This document shows, piece by piece, positions 8,724 to 16,600 of a stretch of 64,000 bases of DNA. The DNA comes from CAVZMI01 sp050011775 (GTDB lineage: Bacteria > Bacteroidota > Ignavibacteria > UBA10030 > CAVZMI01). Location of the stretch: NCBI GenBank assembly GCA_050011775.1, contig JBEKIL010000006.1, positions 62,001-126,000 on the forward strand, given 5' to 3'. The notes beneath the pieces were generated by a model that saw nothing but the letters and a program-made list of their open reading frames with translations, had not been told where the DNA came from and did no database searches. Both the position numbers and the translations under genes were made by a program. The number at the start of each line of letters is the position of its first letter. The stretch's first letter is position 1.

Positions 8724-9655
8724 TTACACACCTGAAGAAGTTTTGGTTTTATGGAAAATACAGCACTATGTGTCGATACCACCTCGCCATCAAACTCAAC
8801 TGCAAAAGACTTATTTGCCCTTACCATGATCCGACATGATGACCACGATCGTGTATGCGGTAAGCCGGAGAATTTTTTCCGGGAAAGTCCCCATAGTGTT
8901 AAAAGCGTCCGAGGCAGCGACATTCTCTCGCAGAGATGTACATTAAAAGTACCGCTGTCGGGCCTGAACGGAGAATCATAACAGAAGTTGCCTGAAAAGT
9001 GCGGACTCTTGACGACGCCGAGATTGGTCACAGGAGCACGTAACGGCGGTTCATTCCCGATCGCTATACTCATCTCCTGATTCCGGTATGCCGCGATAGA
9101 ACGGAGTGCAGCATAGAGAATTGCACTCTCTACCGAAGCCCGCTTAAGGAAGCGTAAAGTGGCATCCGGCGTATTAAAGAAGAAATTTGCCTCCGCCGTT
9201 ACACCGATACTTGCGTTAATGATCCAGCAGCAGGTGATAGAATTTCCTTCTCCATTCTCATATGTGATGACACCGACATCGCGTGGAACGGCGCCAGAAA
9301 AATTTACCTTGCATGGAATGCCCTCGATCAGCTGTGCATTCCGGAATGGCTTGTGAAAATCATTACTAGAACCGAGACCAACAGCTCCAAGTTTGATCTT
9401 CTGAATAGATTTTCCAGAAGAACATTCGTCGATAGCATTGAGAAGCAGATTAACGGTGCCGTCGCCGCCCGCAGCAATGAACTCGGTGGTATTAAGACAG
9501 ATCATCTGCGATACAATTTTTTTTACGTCCGTACTCCGGTCTAAAACAATGAACTCGAATGCGCCCAGGTTCGAGCGAATCTCTGATTCAATTATTTTCC
9601 ATTTCCGGAGAGCTGTACCGCCTCCTGCAAAAGGATTCAGAATCACACCTACCAT
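8720..9655 (-). CDS. diacylglycerol/sphingosine-kinase-like lipid kinase (YegS/DgkB family)
   Basis: 311 aa with the DAGK catalytic domain. The N-terminal strand VILNPFAGGG, the nucleotide-binding GGDGTVN at 63-69 and a later GAVGLGSSNDF segment (about 90-100, replacing the common PLGTGND) are diagnostic. Family members phosphorylate diacylglycerol, ceramide or other lipid alcohols using ATP. The ATG has AAGGAG upstream and its stop overlaps the ThiL-like gene (ATGA). In this operon it could make a phosphatidate-like intermediate or recycle diacylglycerol, the BtaA acceptor. The specific substrate is unknown. Confidence 0.88.
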   Translation of the reverse strand: MVGVILNPFAGGGTALRKWKIIESEIRSNLGAFEFIVLDRSTDVKKIVSQMICLNTTEFIAAGGDGTVNLLLNAIDECSSGKSIQKIKLGAVGLGSSNDFHKPFRNAQLIEGIPCKVNFSGAVPRDVGVITYENGEGNSITCCWIINASIGVTAEANFFFNTPDATLRFLKRASVESAILYAALRSIAAYRNQEMSIAIGNEPPLRAPVTNLGVVKSPHFSGNFCYDSPFRPDSGTFNVHLCERMSLPRTLLTLWGLSRKKFSGLPHTRSWSSCRIMVRANKSFAVEFDGEVVSTHSAVFSIKPKLLQVCK

Positions 9656-9673
9656 AGTATCTCCTTCGTTATA

Positions 9674-10699
9674 TCAAATCTGTTGTTTCACCGGCCTCGA
9701 TTTCATCGTGATAACAAATCCGCAATAGAATAGAGCGATGGCAATTACCCAGCCAGGCTTTTGCGTTATGACAATCGAAGATAAAAGCAGTATGTACGCA
9801 TGAACGACAAGAGCAATTGATTTATGCGCATCATCTTCGGAACATACCTTATGAAGAAGCATCTGAGCCCGCACTAACACTATGACACCGGGAACCGCGA
9901 ATGCGAGAGATCCCCAGCGTATCTCATAGATGCCAGCAGTGGGTGTAACCGAATAAAGTGCAATCACACATGCAATCAAGGTTAAAAGGGCAAAGATATC
10001 ACATACGACAGCGGAGGCCTTCATTCCAAAAACTACCGGCAGAGTATTATACCCGGTGGTTTTATCTGCTGAAATATCTTTGAAGTACCCGCTAAGAACA
10101 AAATTCGCATAACCAAAGAAGACGACGGCGAGTGTTGCGATAAATGGTACACTCCAGGTCACAGCAACACCGGCAGCGCCACTTCCTGCCATATATGCAA
10201 TCACACACACGAGAGCAACGATCCATGCATTCCATAACGGTCCGCCCCACCAACGTCTTTTGAAATAGGTATATGTTGCGAGTCCGACTACTGCGATTGT
10301 CGATAGCACAATATTAATCAGTGAGTATAGTGCGAAAATAATTCCAACGAGAGATAGTCCGATGAGGCTGACACCCATAACATCTCTCCTCCGCAACCTG
10401 CCCTGAGTTAGAGGTCTATAAGGCGAAGAGAGTGCGTCGGTATCGGTCTGAAAACAATCTGTCAGTGCTTGTCCGAAACCGTATGAGAAGAAAAAAGCTG
10501 CACTGAGAACCAGCGACGTGATGATGGGCAGCTTCGGCGCAAACGACAATCCGACGACCCCGGTGATCCCTGAAACGAAGAGAAGATAAGGGCGCATCGT
10601 GATGAGATAGCCTCTTAAAAAATCCAGGCTGAGAATTTTCGCGGGCATCATTTGTCGTGATATGGCCGTCATTTCTCTTTTTTGTTTACGATGTATCAT
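9674..10699 (-). CDS. UbiA-superfamily prenyltransferase
   Basis: 341 aa from the ATG at 10699, which has a strong GGAGG site and overlaps the upstream stop as ATGA; a longer 360-aa reading lacks support. About nine membrane helices. The first Asp-rich motif is at 80-99 (TDCFQTDTD then SPYRPLTQGR), and the second is KDISADKTTG at 207-216 followed by TLPVVFG. The pattern is closest in style to chlorophyll-synthase and geranylgeranylglyceryl-phosphate-type UbiA enzymes. The third Asp of NDxxDxxxD is replaced by Gln (Q84). UbiA enzymes attach prenyl chains to aromatic or glycerol-like acceptors in the membrane. Neighbouring lipid kinase and BtaA-like genes point to a lipid acceptor. Confidence 0.87.
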   Translation of the reverse strand: MIHRKQKREMTAISRQMMPAKILSLDFLRGYLITMRPYLLFVSGITGVVGLSFAPKLPIITSLVLSAAFFFSYGFGQALTDCFQTDTDALSSPYRPLTQGRLRRRDVMGVSLIGLSLVGIIFALYSLINIVLSTIAVVGLATYTYFKRRWWGGPLWNAWIVALVCVIAYMAGSGAAGVAVTWSVPFIATLAVVFFGYANFVLSGYFKDISADKTTGYNTLPVVFGMKASAVVCDIFALLTLIACVIALYSVTPTAGIYEIRWGSLAFAVPGVIVLVRAQMLLHKVCSEDDAHKSIALVVHAYILLLSSIVITQKPGWVIAIALFYCGFVITMKSRPVKQQI

Positions 10700-11121
10700 G
10701 CTGCCCTCCAGAAGCGCCAGCCGAACCATGAAGTGAGCAAACCGCCGGCAATGCATACAAAATTGATGAGGAGCTCAAATATAGTTGAGGCAGTCAATGG
10801 ATAATAAAGATTTTGGCGGGCATAGAACGTGACATCCAGGATTCCCAGATAGATTACCATCGAGGAGGCGGACACAAGTGAGAATGTGCCGAACGGTTTT
10901 TTCTTCAATAAACCAATTCCAGCAAACAGGAGAAGAACTCCTAAAACTGCATCGGCCAGCGGGAAAGCCGATTCGAACCGGTCGACGAGTGATCTGTTTT
11001 CCTCGCTTAATGTGATGATATTGGTAAAGTATAATGTCCAGAATAGGATGTTAAGAACTCCTCCGCCAAATGTGACGTACGCGAGTATCCTTCGAGCTAA
11101 ATCCAAAAATTTACATGACAT
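10696..11121 (-). CDS. four-helix membrane protein, first gene of lipid operon
   Basis: 141 aa with about four hydrophobic segments (roughly 10-32, 52-68, 78-95, 108-135) and no motif I recognise. The ATG follows AGGAGGG. The stop overlaps the UbiA start by 4 bp, so it belongs to the same operon. It may be a membrane subunit or scaffold for the UbiA enzyme, but nothing in the sequence proves this. Confidence 0.75.
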   Translation of the reverse strand: MSCKFLDLARRILAYVTFGGGVLNILFWTLYFTNIITLSEENRSLVDRFESAFPLADAVLGVLLLFAGIGLLKKKPFGTFSLVSASSMVIYLGILDVTFYARQNLYYPLTASTIFELLINFVCIAGGLLTSWFGWRFWRAA

Positions 11122-11181
11122 TGAATTTCCCTCCTATCTATCATTTTGCTGGAATCAAGATAAGATAGAAGTCGGGGGGAG

Positions 11182-11209
11182 TTGTCATCAAATTGTCAAA
11201 CGTTGGTCA
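11182..11209. promoter_or_regulatory. Pho-box-like triple direct repeat (site B)
   Basis: TTGTCA (11182), TTGTCA (11193) and TGGTCA (11204), an 11-bp period, 61-88 bp upstream of the lipid operon's first start codon. TTGTCATCAAATTGTCAAA differs from site A by one base. A possible minus-strand promoter element (TATCTTG, compare the Bacteroidota TAnnTTTG) lies between the site and the gene. The site is also upstream of the divergent Kdp locus, so the direction of control is not settled. Confidence 0.6.
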
Positions 11210-11355
11210 AATAATCCCCTTAGCCGACATCCGGCCGTTAATCCCCAAATTTTAATAATTTATTTATGCTACTCTCCCCTCTTTTTATATGCTCTTAATT
11301 GCTATTCAAGATATGCGGACTCATATTAAGTCCAGTTATAGCAAGAGAGGGTACG

Positions 11356-11841
11356 ATGCACAACAGTGAATATCTTACCGGATTGACAGACGAAGAGGTC
11401 AGGCGTTGGATATGGCTCCGTTCGATCGAATGGGCCAACTGGCCAATCTTCATCTCACAACCTCTAATTCCCATTGCTATAATCTTTTTCAAATGGTGGC
11501 TGGTTCTAGTGATGATATATACTATAAATATTTTTTGGTCAGGTGTTCGTTACAAATATTTTGATCCATTATCGGCAACTCTTGCAGCCTTCTTCGTCAA
11601 ACTCAGGTGGCCTGCAGCGATAGGGTGCGGTGTGTACCTTTTCATACATAGTAACTACGAACTTGCGATGGTAGCATGTCTCTGGCCTCTGCTGAGTGGT
11701 TTACTGGTACTATCAGGTAAACTCGAGCGAATTCAAGAATTACTCAACGGGACTATGGGCTATAATCGAGAGCCAGAGAATGATGGACTTCCAAACGCAA
11801 TTCAAAGAAATGAAACTATCATCAGGACAAATCAATATTAA
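11356..11841 (+). CDS. hypothetical membrane protein upstream of kdpC
   Basis: 161 aa. The ATG at 11356 was chosen because GAGAGGG lies 5 nt upstream; an upstream in-frame start at 11299 has none. A soluble, acidic N-terminus (TDEEVRRWIWLR) is followed by three to four hydrophobic helices (about 35-60, 80-100, 110-125) and a polar tail. No known domain recognised. It ends 9 bp before kdpC, so it probably sits in the Kdp transcript and may be an accessory membrane protein. Confidence 0.7.
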   Translation: MHNSEYLTGLTDEEVRRWIWLRSIEWANWPIFISQPLIPIAIIFFKWWLVLVMIYTINIFWSGVRYKYFDPLSATLAAFFVKLRWPAAIGCGVYLFIHSNYELAMVACLWPLLSGLLVLSGKLERIQELLNGTMGYNREPENDGLPNAIQRNETIIRTNQY

Positions 11842-11850
11842 GGACAAACA

Positions 11851-12444
11851 ATGATTCTCAAACAGCTTCGTTCCGCAATAATCGCGGTGATCCTGTTCAC
11901 CGTTCTGACCGGAATTTTATATCCGCTAGTCGTGACCGGGGTTGCACAACTCATTTTCCCTCAGAAAGCAAACGGGAGCTTCATCGAGAAAGACGGAAAA
12001 ATTCTCGGCTCAGAGCTCATCGGTCAGCCGTTCAGCGATCCGAAATATTTCTGGAGTCGTCCTTCGGCAACCGGTCCGTATGCATACAATGCCGGCGCGT
12101 CCAGCGGATCGAATTACGGGCCGCTCAATAATGCTCTCATCGACCAGACTAAAAAACGGATCGGAGACCTGAAGACCGCCGACTTACTTAATAAACAACC
12201 GGTCCCCGTCGATCTCGTGACTGCATCGGGAAGCGGACTCGATCCGCATATCAGCGTCGCAGCAGCACTCTACCAGGTACCTCGTATCGCACGCGAAAGA
12301 AAATTATCGGAAAACGACGTCCGCTCTCTTGTCGACCGATATACAGAATCGAGAGATCTCGGTTTCCTCGGTGAATCGCGTGTGAATGTGCTCGAGTTGA
12401 ACCTCGCCCTCGATTCGTATCAACCACTGCATACGGAGAAATAA
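11851..12444 (+). CDS. kdpC: potassium-transporting ATPase subunit KdpC
   Basis: 197 aa, the usual KdpC length. A single N-terminal membrane helix (about 8-32, ending TGILYPLVVTG) precedes a periplasmic domain with the family hallmarks GSELIGQPFSDPKYFWSRPSAT, YNAGASSGSNYGP and SGSGLDPHIS. KdpC stabilises the KdpFABC complex and raises its potassium/ATP affinity. Its gene is normally last in kdpFABC; here it precedes kdpF, kdpA and kdpB. A further small membrane peptide begins 2 bp after its stop. Confidence 0.97.
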   Translation: MILKQLRSAIIAVILFTVLTGILYPLVVTGVAQLIFPQKANGSFIEKDGKILGSELIGQPFSDPKYFWSRPSATGPYAYNAGASSGSNYGPLNNALIDQTKKRIGDLKTADLLNKQPVPVDLVTASGSGLDPHISVAAALYQVPRIARERKLSENDVRSLVDRYTESRDLGFLGESRVNVLELNLALDSYQPLHTEK

Positions 12445-12446
12445 CA

Positions 12447-12554
12447 ATGGACATCATCTATCTTGCTGTTATTATCATCTTCTTCCTCCTGACCTGGGGC
12501 TTGATGCGACTGTGTGAAAAACTCGGACAGAATACATCGGGAGAAAAATTATGA
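12447..12554 (+). CDS. 35-aa Kdp-associated membrane peptide
   Basis: The frame begins 2 bp after kdpC and encodes one hydrophobic helix followed by a basic/polar tail; its core reads LAVIIIFFLLTWGLMRLCEK. The stop overlaps the kdpF start (ATGA). Similar single-helix peptides ending in a WGLxRLCE-type motif are, from memory, found beside kdp genes in other bacteria, which supports reality. It is probably an accessory membrane peptide of the Kdp complex. Function unknown. Confidence 0.7.
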   Translation: MDIIYLAVIIIFFLLTWGLMRLCEKLGQNTSGEKL

Positions 12555-12643
12555 ACATGCTCTATATTATTTCCGGGCTTATCGCATTCGGCCTGCTCGT
12601 CTACCTTTTTATCGTACTACTGAAACCGGAGATATTCGAATGA
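12551..12643 (+). CDS. kdpF: potassium-transporting ATPase subunit KdpF
   Basis: 30 aa, one hydrophobic helix ending in KPEIF, matching KdpF in length and in the final E-x-F style. It overlaps the preceding peptide gene by 4 bp and kdpA by 4 bp (ATGA at both ends), as expected for KdpF just before KdpA. KdpF is a lipid-like stabilising subunit of KdpFABC. Confidence 0.85.
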   Translation: MNMLYIISGLIAFGLLVYLFIVLLKPEIFE

Positions 12644-14382
12644 CACTCAATGGAATTCTTCAAATCGTATTTTACCTTGCGGTACTGATTCTCCTTGTAA
12701 AACCGCTCGGTGCATTTATGGCCCGTGTGTTTCAGCGGGAGCGGACATTTCTCGATCCGGTCCTCGGCCCCGTGGAACGCTTCATCTACCGCCTCGCGAG
12801 AATCAACCCCGACGAGGAAATGGATTGGAAGCAAAACGCGATTGCGATGCTGCTGTTTAACGCCGTTGGATTCTTCGCCGTCTATGCACTCCAACGGCTG
12901 CAGCACCTGCTGCCTCTCAATCCACAGGGACTCGACGCAGTCTCTCCGGATTCTTCCTTCAATACCGCGGTCAGTTTTACGACGAATACAAACTGGCAGG
13001 GATACGGCGGTGAAACGATGATGAGCTATCTAACCCAGATGTTGGCCTTGACGGTCCAAAATTTCGTCTCCGCGGCTTCGGGCATTGCCACGCTTACGCT
13101 AATTATCCGCGGCATCGCCCGTCATTCTGCCAGGACTCTCGGTAACTTCTGGGTCGATTTGACGCGCAGCACCCTCTATATTCTGATCCCTCTGTCGATC
13201 ATCCTTGCGCTCGTCCTCGTCTCCCAGGGAACGATCCAGAACTTTTCGGCTTATAAAACTGTCCCCTTGCTCCAGCCAACAATCGACGCGAACGGTAAAA
13301 CTGTTACCGAACAGGTTGTCGCCATGGGACCTGCGGCATCGCAAATTGCCATCAAGCAGCTCGGGACCAACGGCGGCGGATTCTTCAATGTGAACTCCGC
13401 TCATCCGTTCGAGAATCCGACGCCTTTCTCCAATTTTCTTGAACAACTGGCCATACTTCTGATCGCTGCCGCACTTTGTTATACGTATGGCCGCATGGTC
13501 GGCGATACACGTCAGGGATGGGCTTTACTTGCAGCTATGACCATCATTCTTGTCGCTGCACTGGCCGTGGCATACCAGGTTGAATCGGCAGGGAACCCCG
13601 GTCTGAGCTCTCTCGGCATCGATCAGCATTCAACAGCGATCAATCCGGGCGGTAATATGGAAGGCAAGGAAGTGCGTTTCGGTGTTCCCAATTCCGCACT
13701 CTGGGCAACCGTGACAACAGCCGCTTCAAACGGATCGGTCAACTCGATGCACGATTCTTTCACACCGCTTGGGGGACTTATACCACTCACAATGATGCAC
13801 CTCGGAGAAGTTGTTTTCGGCGGAGTCGGATCGGGGCTTTACGGCATGCTTGTGTTTGTGATCGTTGCAGTATTTGTGGCCGGACTGCTCGTTGGCCGAA
13901 CTCCGGAGTATTTGGGTCATAAGATCGAGGCCTACGAGATGAAAATGGCTTCTCTTCTGATTCTTATCATGCCGATAACGGTTCTTATCTTTACTGCACT
14001 TGCTGTGATGACCGCCGCGGGTAAAGCGGGGATTTCGAATCCCGGTCCTCACGGTTTCAGTGAAATTCTATATGCATTTACTTCACAGGGTAATAACAAC
14101 GGAAGTGCTTTCGCCGGATTGAGTGCCAACACTCCTTTCTATAATATCACTGGCGGATTAGCAATGCTAATCGGTAGATACTGGCTTGCAGTTCCGACAC
14201 TGGCACTTGCCGGTTCTCTTGCTCGTAAGAAATTGATTCCTGCAAGTGAAGGGACACTTCCGACCCATACTCCTTTGTTCATCTTCTGGCTAATTGCGGT
14301 TGTCCTTATTGTTGGCGCGCTGAATTTTCTACCGGCTCTCGCGCTGGGACCGATTGTCGAACACTTTTTAATGATCCACTAA
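12640..14382 (+). CDS. kdpA: potassium-transporting ATPase subunit KdpA
   Basis: 580 aa from the ATG at 12640, which overlaps kdpF; a 42-residue upstream extension would run through kdpF and is rejected. KdpA is the potassium-selective channel-like subunit of the high-affinity uptake pump, a member of the SKT superfamily with about ten helices. Selectivity-filter segments are visible: NTNWQGYGGE (first repeat), TNGGGFFNVNSAHPFENP (second) and SQGNNNGSAFAGL (fourth). Complete and ordinary in length. Confidence 0.97.
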   Translation: MTLNGILQIVFYLAVLILLVKPLGAFMARVFQRERTFLDPVLGPVERFIYRLARINPDEEMDWKQNAIAMLLFNAVGFFAVYALQRLQHLLPLNPQGLDAVSPDSSFNTAVSFTTNTNWQGYGGETMMSYLTQMLALTVQNFVSAASGIATLTLIIRGIARHSARTLGNFWVDLTRSTLYILIPLSIILALVLVSQGTIQNFSAYKTVPLLQPTIDANGKTVTEQVVAMGPAASQIAIKQLGTNGGGFFNVNSAHPFENPTPFSNFLEQLAILLIAAALCYTYGRMVGDTRQGWALLAAMTIILVAALAVAYQVESAGNPGLSSLGIDQHSTAINPGGNMEGKEVRFGVPNSALWATVTTAASNGSVNSMHDSFTPLGGLIPLTMMHLGEVVFGGVGSGLYGMLVFVIVAVFVAGLLVGRTPEYLGHKIEAYEMKMASLLILIMPITVLIFTALAVMTAAGKAGISNPGPHGFSEILYAFTSQGNNNGSAFAGLSANTPFYNITGGLAMLIGRYWLAVPTLALAGSLARKKLIPASEGTLPTHTPLFIFWLIAVVLIVGALNFLPALALGPIVEHFLMIH

Positions 14383-14406
14383 CATATTCGAAGGAAAAAC
14401 AGGATA

Positions 14407-16509
14407 ATGGCTACCCAAACTTCACAGCAACTCAAGAAACCTGTCAGGTTGACCGGGGTAATGTATCGACGTGCGTTGATTGATTCATTTTGGAAATTGA
14501 ATCCCCGTTCCATGGCTCGCAATCCGGTGATGTTCGTCGTTGAAATAGGAAGCGTGCTGACATCGGCACTATGGATCCAGGCTCTCCTCGGCACCGGTGA
14601 AGCACCTGCATGGTATATCGGCGGTGTATCTCTATGGCTCTGGTTCACCGTCCTTTTTGCCAACTTCTCAGAAGCGCTGGCAGAAGGTCGCGGAAAAGCT
14701 CAGGCGGAAGCGCTGCGCAGGTCGCGCCGCGAAACCACTGCGAAGCGCCTGCACGATCCCCGGCGAGACTCAAAATATGAAGTTATCACGTCGACAGATT
14801 TACGCAAGGGCGAAGTATTCTTGGTCGAAGCCGGCGACATTATCTCTGCCGACGGTGAAGTGGTCGAAGGAATCGCATCCGTGGATGAAAGCGCAATCAC
14901 CGGTGAGAGCGCCCCAGTAATCCGCGAATCGGGCGGCGATCGAAGCGCCGTCACAGGCGGCACGCGCGTTCTCTCGGATTGGCTGGTCATCCGTGTAACG
15001 ATGGAGCCGGGGGGTGGTTTCCTCGACAGGATGATACGCTTGATTGAAGGCGCTAAACGACAAAAAACCCCGAACGAAATTGCACTCAACATTCTGCTGG
15101 CAGCCTTTACTATTATATTCCTCGTCGTCTGCATAACTCTTCTTCCGTTTTCACTGTTCAGTGTACAGGCAGCCGGCCAGGGAAGTCCGGTGACGGTCAC
15201 GGTTCTCGTCGCACTCCTTGTTTGCTTGATACCGACAACAATCGGCGGACTTCTTTCTGCGATCGGAATTGCAGGTATGGACCGGATGATTCGTCATAAT
15301 GTCATCGCCACATCGGGTCGCGCCATCGAGGCTGCAGGCGATGTAGATGTTCTGCTTCTCGACAAGACAGGAACGGTGACGTTGGGAAACCGTATGGCGA
15401 CGGATTTTACACCGGCTCCGGGAATTACGAAAGAGCGTCTTGCCGATGCTGCGCAACTGGCATCGCTTGCAGACGAAACCCCGGAAGGCCGCTCGATCGT
15501 TGTCCTCGCCAAGGAGAAATATGGGCTTCGCGGTCGGGACATTCATGGAATCGCGGCACAGTTTGTCCCGTTCAGCGCTCAAACCCGTATGAGTGGAGCC
15601 GATATCCAGGGGGATGATGGTGTACCTCGCCGGATTATCCGCAAAGGGGCTTCCGATGCAATAAAAATTTTTATCGAACAACAGGGAGGTCTGTACCCGC
15701 CTGCAGTGCAGCAAATAGTACAGGAAATAAGCCGCCTCGGAGCCACTCCTCTTGTCGTGGTGGAAAATAAAGAGGTTTTGGGTGTTATCCATTTGAAGGA
15801 TATTGTTAAGGGTGGGATCAAGGAGCGATTTGCACATCTACGTAATATGGGAATCAAGACCGTGATGATTACCGGAGATAACCCGCTCACTGCTACTGCC
15901 ATTGCAGCCGAGGCCGGCGTCGACGATTTTCTTGCAGAAGCAAAGCCCGAAGACAAACTGAAATTGATCCGCGAATATCAGAAAGGCGGACGGCTTGTCG
16001 CAATGACAGGGGACGGCACAAATGATGCACCGGCTCTTGCACAAGCCGACGTCGCCGTAGCGATGAACACCGGGACGCAATCAGCCCGCGAAGCCGCAAA
16101 CATGATCGATCTTGACAGCAACCCGACGAAGTTGTTGGAGATCGTGGAGATAGGCAAACAGCTGCTTATGACACGCGGGACACTTACGACGTTCAGTATT
16201 GCCAACGACGTGGCAAAGTATTTCGCGATCATCCCCGCGGCATTCGCAACTACATATCCGGCCCTGAACGCTTTGAATATCATGAAGCTTGCAACACCCG
16301 AAAGCGCGATTCTTTCCGCCGTCATATTCAACGCTTTGATCATCGTCGCGTTGATTCCGCTGGCACTCAGGGGTGTAAAATACCGGCCAATCAGCGCCGT
16401 GCAATTGTTGCGAAAGCATCTGCTAATTTATGGAGTCGGCGGAGTGATTGCTCCTTTCATCGGAATCAAACTCATCGATATGTTACTCGTCACACTGCGA
16501 CTTATTTGA
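14407..16509 (+). CDS. kdpB: potassium-transporting ATPase catalytic subunit KdpB
   Basis: 700 aa P-type ATPase. Actuator TGES at about 170-173, phosphorylated Asp D319 in DKTGTVTLGN, and the hinge motif TGDGTNDAPAL are present. The N-domain carries the short KdpB type of loop. The gene starts 24 bp after kdpA. KdpB hydrolyses ATP to drive potassium import through KdpA. All key residues are intact, so the pump should be functional. Confidence 0.97.
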   Translation: MATQTSQQLKKPVRLTGVMYRRALIDSFWKLNPRSMARNPVMFVVEIGSVLTSALWIQALLGTGEAPAWYIGGVSLWLWFTVLFANFSEALAEGRGKAQAEALRRSRRETTAKRLHDPRRDSKYEVITSTDLRKGEVFLVEAGDIISADGEVVEGIASVDESAITGESAPVIRESGGDRSAVTGGTRVLSDWLVIRVTMEPGGGFLDRMIRLIEGAKRQKTPNEIALNILLAAFTIIFLVVCITLLPFSLFSVQAAGQGSPVTVTVLVALLVCLIPTTIGGLLSAIGIAGMDRMIRHNVIATSGRAIEAAGDVDVLLLDKTGTVTLGNRMATDFTPAPGITKERLADAAQLASLADETPEGRSIVVLAKEKYGLRGRDIHGIAAQFVPFSAQTRMSGADIQGDDGVPRRIIRKGASDAIKIFIEQQGGLYPPAVQQIVQEISRLGATPLVVVENKEVLGVIHLKDIVKGGIKERFAHLRNMGIKTVMITGDNPLTATAIAAEAGVDDFLAEAKPEDKLKLIREYQKGGRLVAMTGDGTNDAPALAQADVAVAMNTGTQSAREAANMIDLDSNPTKLLEIVEIGKQLLMTRGTLTTFSIANDVAKYFAIIPAAFATTYPALNALNIMKLATPESAILSAVIFNALIIVALIPLALRGVKYRPISAVQLLRKHLLIYGVGGVIAPFIGIKLIDMLLVTLRLI

Positions 16510-16546
16510 GGTCAATGAGAATGACTCGCTTCCATTATTATAAAAA

Positions 16547-16581
16547 AGGCTCTTTCACCCACTCAGTTGGGAGAAGAGCCT
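16547..16581. terminator. stem-loop after kdpB (AGGCTCTT / AAGAGCCT)
   Basis: Perfect 8-bp arms at 16547-16554 and 16574-16581, with an inner partial pairing (CCCA / TGGG). The plus-strand copy is followed by A-rich, not T-rich, sequence, so on the coding strand it may be a processing or attenuation hairpin rather than a full terminator. On the minus strand it is followed by TTTTTTA. It sits between kdpB and the outer-membrane-type protein gene and could set a lower level for the downstream genes. Confidence 0.5.
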
Positions 16582-16600
16582 AAAAAATATTGGAGAAAAA

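Noticed and set aside
10700..10756. 19-residue longer UbiA start
   Set aside because: ATG 10699 has a strong GGAGG and couples as ATGA with the gene before it.
11317..11333. Small GGACT/AGTCC hairpin before the Kdp locus as a c-di-AMP riboswitch
   Set aside because: Far too short and lacking the conserved ydaO-type core.
12514..12639. 42-residue N-terminal extension of KdpA
   Set aside because: It covers the 35-aa peptide and kdpF in another frame; the true KdpA start is at 12640.
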